Below are positions 1-5,020 of a stretch of 5,020 nucleotides of DNA, piece after piece. The stretch is from Lentisphaeria bacterium UBA1829 (lineage in GTDB: Bacteria > Verrucomicrobiota > Lentisphaeria > Victivallales > UBA1829). The notes under the pieces were generated by a model. It saw only the letters and a program-made list of their open reading frames with translations. It was not told the DNA's origin and searched no databases. The translations under genes and the position numbers were made by a program. The DNA is taken from NCBI GenBank assembly GCA_002338895.1, contig DDJH01000104.1:5644-10663 (forward strand). The letters run 5' to 3'. Position 1 is the stretch's first letter; every line of letters starts with the position of its first letter.

Positions 1-549
1 CCGGAACAGCCTCCGGAAGAATCCCGCTCCGATGTTCCGCGCCGCCTCCCGCATCGCCGGATCTATGTTCCCCAGCGACGACACCAGATTCAGATACAGA
101 ATCGGATACAGATGCAGCGCCTCGATCAGACAGATCGACCAGAACCGTCCGTCTCCTCCCAGAAAGTCGATCCGTTCGAATCCCCATCGCACCAGGATCG
201 TGTTGAGCACTCCGTAATGTCCGAGAATCTGCTGAAATCCGAGCGCTCCCACAAACGGCGGCAGGATCATCGGGATCATCGCCGCAAGATTCGTGATCCC
301 TTTCCCGGGAAAATCATACGCATCATACAGAAACGCCATCGGCAGGGCGATCAGAAACACCAGAATCGTCGTCACCACGGCGATCCGGAAGGAGTTCAGC
401 AGCCCCTCCAGATAGATGAAGTTCGAAAACACCTCCCGGATCAGTCCCGGATTCAGTCCCTCCGCCACGACCGTGTAGATCGGCAGAAGCAGAAAAAGAG
501 CCAGGAACGCTGTGATCAGAAGAGCAAAAAGATAACGGAAAAGTTTCAT
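1..549 (-). CDS. ABC transporter permease, FbpB/COG1178-like, N-terminal part (cut by window edge)
   Basis: Inner-membrane permease subunit of a binding-protein-dependent importer. Reading the minus strand from ATG at 549 gives 183 residues with no stop before the window edge, so the C-terminal part is missing. Visible parts are a first membrane segment at about residues 6-29, further hydrophobic segments at about 54-75, 87-108 (MIPMILPPFVGALGF) and 136-157, and a classic EAA loop at 168-180 (EAARNIGAGFFRR), which is the contact site for the ATPase. Relatives of this class are often about 500 residues with two permease halves, so this is probably the first half; that part is inference. The start overlaps the binding-protein stop by 4 bases (ATGA), and AAAGGAA lies 7 bases upstream, which supports coupled translation. 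The substrate cannot be read from the permease. The membrane-permease call is firm; the subfamily is less so. Confidence 0.88.
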   Translation of the reverse strand, partial: MKLFRYLFALLITAFLALFLLLPIYTVVAEGLNPGLIREVFSNFIYLEGLLNSFRIAVVTTILVFLIALPMAFLYDAYDFPGKGITNLAAMIPMILPPFVGALGFQQILGHYGVLNTILVRWGFERIDFLGGDGRFWSICLIEALHLYPILYLNLVSSLGNIDPAMREAARNIGAGFFRRLFR

Positions 550-2135
550 CGTCCGGTTCCTTTCTTTCGCGCCAGTTCGGCGGCTTTCCGGTAGTTGGCC
601 CGCATGGTGTCGCGCCATTCGCGTTTGGTACGGGCAATGTCGACGGCGGAGCGGGTGCCGCTCCGGCGGAGAGCCCGGACCGCCTTGTCGGCATCCCGGT
701 ACTCAAACGGAAGCGCGTTGAAATACTTCATCGCTTCGGGGACCGCCTCGGGTCCGCCCGCATCGAGGATCGCCTTCCAGGCCGCGCGGAGCTCGTCCTG
801 ACAGTCCAGCATGATCGTGCGCAGGAGAACCCGGAGAAGCGTGTAGTACCGTCCCGTCCACTCCGGCCGGTAGGTGAACGACGAACCGGACGCATACGGA
901 TTGTAGTCCGGATCGGACCGGTACTTCTCGTACTCCGGCGCATAGAGGTCCCGGCGGATCGGCGGACGGCGCAGGGCGCTCCGTTCCGGTCCCCCCGGCG
1001 TTCCCGGTTTGAAACACAGCAGTTTCTGTCCTTCCGGCGAGAGCAGAAAGGCGATCAGCTCCACGGCGGCCCGTTTGTTCGGCGCTCCGCGCAGCAGCTG
1101 GATCGGGTCCGGAGAAACCGCCGTCCCGCCTTCCGGAGGAACATAATTGAAATGCGGTCTGCCGCGGAACTGGATGCCGCTCCATTCGCGTTCGGTGAGT
1201 CCGTAGGTGTCGATCGCCATTCCGGCCGCCGCGGCGCCGGAGGCCACATCCCGGGTGACTTTTCCCGCACTGTCGGTGACCGTGAAGGCGTTGGCGACGA
1301 TCCGTTTGATGAGATTGAGTCCGTCCCGCCATCCCTTTTCGGGCGAATTGCATTCCGCCATTTTCTGCTGGATCATCACTTCAAAGCACTTGTTGATGGA
1401 GCCGGACTTGCTCGGGTCGCCGATGACGATCCGGTTGAAGAACCGCGGTTCGCCCAGATCCGCCCAGCGGCGCGGCGGAGTCTTGTCCTCAAGCTCCTGG
1501 AGACGGTCGGTGTTGTAGCAGAGTCCGAATGTGGAGAGGCAGAGCCCGTAGTAGCGTCCTTTCGGATCGTACAGCAGTTCCCCTCCGAACGACTGCGGAA
1601 TGATCTCCTCGCGCAGCAGTTCGGGATATTTTTCCCGGATTCCCGCATCGACCGCGAATCCGGCCGCCGCATTCCGGGCCAGCTCGAACACGCCCCCGCC
1701 CGCCATCAGGTCGACGCCGATGGAGACGTCGGAATCCAGAAACGCCCGGCGCGCCGTTTTGACCTCTTCCGGGGCGTCCGGTGCCGGATCCCGGGAAAAC
1801 GCTCCCGCGATCCGGTCGTTCCAGGGCAGATGACGGGTTTCGCAGTAGCGGCGGAACTCCGTCTGATAGCGGTCGGCGATGTAGCGCATGATGTCGGAGG
1901 TGCCTCCGGGGGCGCGGTAGTCGAGGACGATGTCCCGGCCGTACTTTTTCCGGTAATGTTTCCGGAACGCCTGTTCCCATTCGGTTTTGATGGTTTCGTT
2001 GTGGGGGGTGAGGATCACGAGCCGTTCCGTCTCCCCCTCCGGAATTGTTCCTTTCGGCGCGGAGGGGCGGAGCAGAAATGGGATCGCCAGAACTGCACCG
2101 AGAAGAAGAAGGACCAGTGGCAGTTTGAAGCTCAT
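546..2135 (-). CDS. Long COG1840-type ABC substrate-binding protein
   Basis: Likely periplasmic or membrane-tethered binding protein that delivers a ligand to the permease encoded next. It has 529 residues from ATG at 2135, chosen because AAAGGAG lies 7 bases upstream and a hydrophobic segment (about 5-22) follows at once. Family signs are [10 protein letters not shown] (40-49), the RAPGGTSDI region (74-82), [18 protein letters not shown] (193-210), W224-[11 protein letters not shown] (239-246), [19 protein letters not shown] (294-312) and a late [10 protein letters not shown] helix (364-373). It is much longer than the usual roughly 340 residues: there is an insert at about 82-130 and a tail of about 150 residues after 375. 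No lipobox cysteine follows the hydrophobic stretch and the signal-peptidase site is poor, so it may stay anchored. It has seven cysteines. COG1840 members bind Fe(III), hexose phosphates (AfuA), phosphonates or thiamine. The adjacent tyrosine pair of ferric-binding proteins is not seen at the usual place, where there is a single DTYG, so iron should not be assumed. Confidence 0.85.
   Translation of the reverse strand: MSFKLPLVLLLLGAVLAIPFLLRPSAPKGTIPEGETERLVILTPHNETIKTEWEQAFRKHYRKKYGRDIVLDYRAPGGTSDIMRYIADRYQTEFRRYCETRHLPWNDRIAGAFSRDPAPDAPEEVKTARRAFLDSDVSIGVDLMAGGGVFELARNAAAGFAVDAGIREKYPELLREEIIPQSFGGELLYDPKGRYYGLCLSTFGLCYNTDRLQELEDKTPPRRWADLGEPRFFNRIVIGDPSKSGSINKCFEVMIQQKMAECNSPEKGWRDGLNLIKRIVANAFTVTDSAGKVTRDVASGAAAAGMAIDTYGLTEREWSGIQFRGRPHFNYVPPEGGTAVSPDPIQLLRGAPNKRAAVELIAFLLSPEGQKLLCFKPGTPGGPERSALRRPPIRRDLYAPEYEKYRSDPDYNPYASGSSFTYRPEWTGRYYTLLRVLLRTIMLDCQDELRAAWKAILDAGGPEAVPEAMKYFNALPFEYRDADKAVRALRRSGTRSAVDIARTKREWRDTMRANYRKAAELARKKGTGR
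557..563 (-). promoter_or_regulatory. Ribosome binding site of the permease gene
   Basis: Minus-strand AAAGGAA lies 7 bases before the ATG at 549, inside the last codons of the binding-protein gene. Together with the ATGA stop/start overlap it fixes the permease start and suggests translational coupling. Confidence 0.6.
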
Positions 2136-2986
2136 GCTTCGACTCCTTTCCGGTTTTTGTAACTGTCCGGACTGCAATGGTGATAGTTTTTGAACGCGCG
2201 CGCGAAGCTGGTGGCGGAGACGTAGCCGAGCCGTTCGCCGATTTCCTTGCATGTGAGAGTGTTGTCGCGCAGGAGGCGGCGGGCGACGCGCATGCGTTCA
2301 TCCGTTGCGAACGCCCCCGGCGTGATTCCGGTCTGCGCATGGAAGACCCGTGTCAGATGTTCCCGGGAGACATGCAGCTTTTCCGCGATTGCCGCGATAT
2401 CCAGCTCCCGTTCCAGATTGGCCGAGATAAGTTCCTGCGCGGAGCGGACCAGTTCGGCTTTCGGCGAGAAACTGTCTTTGAATTCAATACTTTCTCCGAA
2501 GAGGGCGAGGGCGTCGAAGACGATTTTCGATCCGGCCGTCGGCGAAAGAAACTGGAACGTGTTGTCCTGACTCTTGTACGATTCAAGATGCTTGACGAAC
2601 CCCTTGTCGAGCGACAGATCAAAGGTGTATCCGTACCGGGCGTTGAGATCATCGACAATCTCCTCCATGTACTTTCCGTAGAAGGAGATCCAGATGAAGA
2701 CCCACGGTTCGGACGCATGCCCCGGATAATAATAAGAGGTCTCCGGATCGCAGAGTTTTGCCAGGAAGGTCTTCCCCGGAGTCAGGCGGGTGATTTCATT
2801 TCCGCAGCGGAACGCGCCTTCTCCGGAGACGGTTGTGACAATCTGGGCACACCCCTCCTCGACCTGGCGTTTCGACCCTTCCATGTGGTAGGAGGGGGAG
2901 TTCTGGATCTCCAGGACGATTTCGTCCGGAATGGGCAGGGATTCAATGGGTTTCAGGATTTGAAAACGAACTTGCCAAAGCCTCAT
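2132..2986 (-). CDS. AraC-family transcriptional regulator with N-terminal ligand-binding domain
   Basis: Cytoplasmic one-component regulator of 284 residues, a usual AraC/XylS length. The N-terminal part (about 40-120) looks like the AraC cupin sensor, with [21 protein letters not shown] (55-75) and [12 protein letters not shown] (93-104), a pattern common in sugar-responsive members. The C-terminal HTH_18 domain spans about 180-280. The first helix-turn-helix is [20 protein letters not shown] (195-214) and the second is [20 protein letters not shown] (246-265), followed by the family's SPDSYK ending. The ATG at 2986 is the earliest possible start because an in-frame TGA lies two codons upstream; its Shine-Dalgarno is weak. 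The stop overlaps the binding-protein ATG by 4 bases, so the regulator leads the transporter operon. It is divergent from the ThuA-like gene across 129 bases, so it probably controls one or both blocks (inference). The ligand is unknown. Confidence 0.93.
   Translation of the reverse strand: MRLWQVRFQILKPIESLPIPDEIVLEIQNSPSYHMEGSKRQVEEGCAQIVTTVSGEGAFRCGNEITRLTPGKTFLAKLCDPETSYYYPGHASEPWVFIWISFYGKYMEEIVDDLNARYGYTFDLSLDKGFVKHLESYKSQDNTFQFLSPTAGSKIVFDALALFGESIEFKDSFSPKAELVRSAQELISANLERELDIAAIAEKLHVSREHLTRVFHAQTGITPGAFATDERMRVARRLLRDNTLTCKEIGERLGYVSATSFARAFKNYHHCSPDSYKNRKGVEA
2143..2149 (-). promoter_or_regulatory. Ribosome binding site that decides the binding-protein start
   Basis: Minus-strand AAAGGAG is 7 bases before the ATG at 2135. 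It lies within the last codons of the AraC gene. It favours the start at 2135 over an in-frame ATG at 2252, which would put 39 charged residues ahead of the hydrophobic signal segment and overlap the DNA-binding domain of the regulator. Confidence 0.75.
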
Positions 2987-2995
2987 GATTCACGC

Positions 2996-3027
2996 TCACA
3001 AAGTGTAATGTTTTTATCACATATTGT
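2996..3027. promoter_or_regulatory. Tandem repeat pair spaced 21 bp, candidate AraC operator
   Basis: TCACAAAGTGT (2996-3006) and TCACATATTGT (3017-3027) match at 9 of 11 positions and start exactly 21 bases apart, about two helical turns. AraC-family dimers typically bind two direct half-sites at about this spacing. The pair lies upstream of the -35 element of the rightward promoter and just ahead of the regulator's own start, so it could serve activation to the right and autoregulation to the left. The repeats are seen directly; their binding by this regulator is inferred. Confidence 0.5.
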
Positions 3028-3038
3028 GTACTATTACA
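3004..3038. repeat. Inverted repeat TGTAAT...ATTACA enclosing palindrome CACA-TAT-TGTG
   Basis: TGTAAT (3004-3009) is repeated inverted as ATTACA (3033-3038). Between them lies the short palindrome CACATATTGTG (3018-3028). The two symmetries are not concentric (centres at about 3021 and 3023). The stretch is AT-rich and overlaps the direct-repeat pair. It may be a second view of the same operator, or a site for another dimeric regulator. Six-base arms in AT-rich DNA can arise by chance. Confidence 0.35.
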
Positions 3039-3041
3039 TTC

Positions 3042-3069
3042 TTGACGCAAATTTTCAAGCGTCTATATT
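3042..3069 (+). promoter_or_regulatory. Sigma70-type promoter for the ThuA-like/oxidoreductase operon
   Basis: TTGACG (3042-3047) and TATATT (3064-3069) are separated by 16 bases and sit in the only AT-rich part of the window. Transcription would start near 3076 and give a leader of about 40 bases before the ATG at 3116. The candidate operator repeats end about 14 bases upstream of the -35 box, a position suited to an activator. A leftward promoter for the regulator gene is not clear; TTGAAA on the minus strand (3058-3053) has only a weak -10 partner. Confidence 0.6.
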
Positions 3070-3100
3070 AACGATAATCGGAGTTTTTTCAGTCACGAAA

Positions 3101-3105
3101 AGGAG
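3101..3105 (+). promoter_or_regulatory. Ribosome binding site of the ThuA-like gene
   Basis: AGGAG lies 10 bases before ATG 3116. The reading frame stays open far upstream on this strand, across the antisense of the regulator, so this site and the promoter position are what fix the real start at 3116. Confidence 0.75.
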
Positions 3106-3115
3106 AATAAGAGTC

Positions 3116-3868
3116 ATGAGCAAAAAAATCAGGGTCACAGTATGGAACGAGTTCCGGCACGAGAAGGAAAGTCCCGCTGTACAGGCGGTCTATCCGAAGG
3201 GAATCCATCAGGCGATTGCGGATTTCCTGAACGCGGAAGGGGATTTTGAAGTCCGGACGGCAACGCTGGAAGAGCCGGATCATGGTCTCACCCAGGAGGT
3301 GCTCGACAATACCGACGTTCTGTTCTGGTGGGGGCACTGCGCCCACGGAGAGGTCCGCGACGAGATCGTCGACCGGATCCAGAAACGCATCCTCTCCGGC
3401 ATGGGACTGGTTGTTCTCCACTCCGGCCATAAATCCAAAATTTTCATGCGGATGCTCGGAACAACCGCCGATCTGCGCTGGCGCGAAATCGGGGAACGGG
3501 AACGCGTGTGGGTGGTGGAACCCTCCCATCCGATCGCAGCCGGACTGCCGGAATATTTCGAACTGCCGCATACGGAGATGTACGGGGAACGGTTCGACAT
3601 CCCCCGTCCGGACGACACCGTGTTCATCACCTGGTACGAGGGCGGCGAGGTCTTCCGAAGCGGCGTGACCTTCACCCGCGGAAACGGACGCATCTTCTAT
3701 TTCGCTCCCGGCCATGAGACCTTCCCGATCTATTTTGATCCGAACGTGCAGAAGGTCCTGATCAATGCGGCGAGATGGACCGCGGCCCGCGTCAATGTCC
3801 CCGCCGGCTGCCGCAAGGTCGACTCCCCGGAGAAGATCGAAGAGAAACTTGCAAACGGAGGAAAATAA
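3116..3868 (+). CDS. ThuA-like protein (trehalose utilisation family)
   Basis: A 250-residue cytoplasmic protein with no signal peptide, matching the ThuA family (class I glutamine-amidotransferase-like fold, PF06283). Family signs are the opening beta strand [12 protein letters not shown] (5-16), [13 protein letters not shown] (26-38), [14 protein letters not shown] (67-80), GLVVLHSGH (97-105), [10 protein letters not shown] (154-163) and [20 protein letters not shown] (191-210), followed by INAARW (216-221). At the amidotransferase nucleophile elbow the sequence is LHSGH with no cysteine, as is usual in ThuA proteins, so it is not a working glutaminase. In Sinorhizobium meliloti, ThuA and the oxidoreductase ThuB process trehalose by way of a 3-keto sugar. 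The oxidoreductase encoded 1 base downstream fits a similar pair here, but the substrate is not shown. The start at 3116 follows AGGAG and a good promoter. The tail after about 230 is charged and may be flexible. Confidence 0.9.
   Translation: MSKKIRVTVWNEFRHEKESPAVQAVYPKGIHQAIADFLNAEGDFEVRTATLEEPDHGLTQEVLDNTDVLFWWGHCAHGEVRDEIVDRIQKRILSGMGLVVLHSGHKSKIFMRMLGTTADLRWREIGERERVWVVEPSHPIAAGLPEYFELPHTEMYGERFDIPRPDDTVFITWYEGGEVFRSGVTFTRGNGRIFYFAPGHETFPIYFDPNVQKVLINAARWTAARVNVPAGCRKVDSPEKIEEKLANGGK
3857..3861 (+). promoter_or_regulatory. Ribosome binding site of the oxidoreductase gene
   Basis: GGAGG lies 8 bases before ATG 3870, inside the last codons of the ThuA-like gene. It favours this start over an in-frame ATG at 3765, which would add 35 arginine-rich residues before the Rossmann strand. 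Confidence 0.85.
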
Positions 3869-3869
3869 C

Positions 3870-4952
3870 ATGGCGGAAAAACTGAGAGCCGGTGTGATCG
3901 GACTCGGAATGGGCGGCGGACATCTGGCCGGATATCTTGCCCATCCGGATGTCGAGGTGGTTGCCATCGCGGACCGCCGTGAGGACCGTCGGGCGCTGCT
4001 GCCCGAAAAGTGGCCGACCTTCGAGGGAAAGGTCTATCACGAGGGTATCGACATGATCCGCAATGAGAAGCTCGACATTCTCTCGGTCGCCGTTCCGAAC
4101 AATCAGCACAAGGAACTGACCATCGCCGGTCTGGAGGCCGGTGCCAACGTCCTCTGCGAAAAGCCGATGGCGATGAACGCCGCCGAGGCGCAGGAGATGC
4201 TCGACACCGCGAAACGGTGCGGGAAAAAACTCGGCATCGACTTCTCCTACCGCTTCAATCCGCAGTCCCGCGCGATGAAGTCGATGATCGAGGAAGGGGC
4301 GCTGGGAGAGATCTACTATGCCCGGAGCGTCTGGTTCCGCCGCCGCGGAATCCCCGGACTTGCCGCCAACAATTTCAATACCGGTTCCGGATCCCCGATG
4401 GGATCGTGGTTCTATGACAAGGCGCAGTCCGGAGGCGGACCGCTGATCGACCTCGGCGTGCACCGTCTGGATCTGGCTCTCTGGCTGATGGGATATCCGA
4501 AGCCGGTCTGGGTGATGGCAAGCACATACGACAAATTCGGACCGCGTCTGGCGAAACAGCAGGGCCTGAGCTACACCGTCGAGGATCTCGCGTGCGCCAT
4601 GATCAAGTTCGAGAACGGATGCACGCTGGAGCTGGATGCCTCCTGGGCGTCCAACATCCGCGAAAACGAGTTGCAGACCATCCGTCTGCTCGGCGACAAG
4701 GGCGGCATGTACCAGTACAATTTGAACGAAGGCTACACCTACGAAGTGGAATACTATTCCGAAATCGCCGGCCGCGCCTTCGACAGCAAAATGCATACTG
4801 CGCACGCGATGCCCAGCGCATTCCAGCTGTTTGCCGATTCCGTGCGCGACAACACCCCCTTCCTTGTTCAGCCGGAGGAAGGCGTGACCGTCATGAAGAT
4901 TCTGGATGCGATCTATCAGTCCGCCGGAAGCGGCGAACCGGTCCGGATCTGA
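3870..4952 (+). CDS. Gfo/Idh/MocA-family NAD(P)-dependent oxidoreductase
   Basis: Cytoplasmic sugar or cyclitol dehydrogenase of 360 residues, the usual length for the family. The N-terminal Rossmann fold begins at LRAGVIGLGMGGGHLAG (5-21), with the GxGxxG dinucleotide motif at 11-16. The second strand ends VVAIADR (30-36), where the acidic residue D35 may favour NAD. LSVAVPNNQHKE (71-82) and NVLCEKPMAMN (93-103) carry the conserved EKP lysine (K98). The C-terminal domain has SYRFNP (126-131) and GGGPLIDLGVHRLDLALWLMG (188-208), with D194 and H198 at the positions usually used in catalysis or substrate binding. The family oxidises or reduces hydroxyls on sugars, inositols and glycosides. It follows the ThuA-like stop by 1 base, so the two are cotranscribed and resemble a ThuA/ThuB pair. 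The exact substrate and the direction of the reaction are unknown. No frameshift or missing core motif is seen. Confidence 0.95.
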   Translation: MAEKLRAGVIGLGMGGGHLAGYLAHPDVEVVAIADRREDRRALLPEKWPTFEGKVYHEGIDMIRNEKLDILSVAVPNNQHKELTIAGLEAGANVLCEKPMAMNAAEAQEMLDTAKRCGKKLGIDFSYRFNPQSRAMKSMIEEGALGEIYYARSVWFRRRGIPGLAANNFNTGSGSPMGSWFYDKAQSGGGPLIDLGVHRLDLALWLMGYPKPVWVMASTYDKFGPRLAKQQGLSYTVEDLACAMIKFENGCTLELDASWASNIRENELQTIRLLGDKGGMYQYNLNEGYTYEVEYYSEIAGRAFDSKMHTAHAMPSAFQLFADSVRDNTPFLVQPEEGVTVMKILDAIYQSAGSGEPVRI

Positions 4953-4961
4953 CAAACGCAG

Positions 4962-4991
4962 CGAACCTTCCCTTTCCGGGAAGCGTGTTCG
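4962..4991 (+). other. Hairpin downstream of the oxidoreductase gene
   Basis: CTTCCC (4967-4972) pairs with GGGAAG (4978-4983) around a 5-base loop. Outside it, CGAAC (4962-4966) pairs with GTTCG (4987-4991) across a 3-base bulge, giving 11 pairs in all. It begins 9 bases after the stop codon. No T-run follows directly, and only TTTT at 5013-5016 is near, so it is not a convincing intrinsic terminator. It could stabilise the 3' end of the message or separate this operon from what follows. Nothing else is seen in 4953-5020. Confidence 0.35.
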
Positions 4992-5020
4992 ATCGGATAC
5001 GGAGCACCTCTGTTTTACGG

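Noticed and set aside
546..2135. Firm label as an iron(III)-binding protein
   Set aside because: The class also includes sugar-phosphate, phosphonate and thiamine binders. The ferric tyrosine pair is not evident, and the neighbours point to sugar metabolism.
1152..2162. 336-codon open frame on the plus strand opposite the binding-protein gene
   Set aside because: It is a shadow of the real gene's codon bias, with no recognisable domain; the minus strand encodes a coherent family protein with a ribosome binding site.
2136..2252. 39-residue N-terminal extension of the binding protein
   Set aside because: It would overlap the second helix-turn-helix of the regulator and place charged residues before the signal segment. 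The start at 2135 has a good ribosome binding site.
2177..3115. Long upstream extension of the ThuA-like frame
   Set aside because: It is antisense to the AraC gene. The promoter at 3042-3069 and AGGAG at 3101 place the start at 3116, where family homology begins.
3792..4955. 387-codon open frame on the minus strand opposite the oxidoreductase
   Set aside because: It is an antisense shadow of a complete, motif-rich Gfo/Idh/MocA gene in GC-rich DNA. Its translation shows no recognisable domain.
4962..4991. Hairpin as a rho-independent terminator
   Set aside because: No T-run follows the stem, so it was listed only as a hairpin.

Overview
The window holds two divergent gene blocks around a short AT-rich control region (2987-3115). 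It is GC-rich outside that region and gene-dense, with no RNA genes, mobile elements or CRISPR seen. Protein style suggests a Gram-negative bacterium of the Planctomycetota-Verrucomicrobiota-Lentisphaerota group, perhaps Lentisphaerota/Victivallis-like. That placement rests on the long transporter-binding protein resembling ones I recall from this group, on an AraC regulator beside sugar genes, and on the ThuA plus Gfo/Idh/MocA pairing. It is an inference from memory, not a database result.

Minus strand, read from 2986 down to 1: an AraC-family regulator (2132-2986), a long COG1840-type (ferric/sugar-phosphate/phosphonate class) substrate-binding protein (546-2135), and the N-terminal 183 residues of a matching ABC permease (1-549, cut by the window edge). 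Each junction is a 4-base ATGA overlap with a Shine-Dalgarno sequence inside the preceding gene, so the three look like one translationally coupled operon. The rest of the permease, and an ATPase if one is present, would lie beyond the left edge.

Plus strand: a ThuA-like protein (3116-3868) is followed after 1 base by a Gfo/Idh/MocA-family NAD(P)-dependent oxidoreductase (3870-4952). A good sigma70-type promoter (3042-3069) sits upstream. A hairpin without a clear T-tract (4962-4991) follows the oxidoreductase.

Working model (inference): the AraC protein senses a sugar-like ligand and binds the tandem 21-bp-spaced repeats between the two blocks. It would control both uptake (binding protein and permease) and oxidation/keto-sugar processing (ThuA plus oxidoreductase). 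The arrangement recalls the rhizobial ThuA/ThuB trehalose system, but with a different class of importer. Nothing here is clearly a new defence or mobile system; the points of interest are the unusual binding protein, the regulator leading the transporter operon, and the operator layout.
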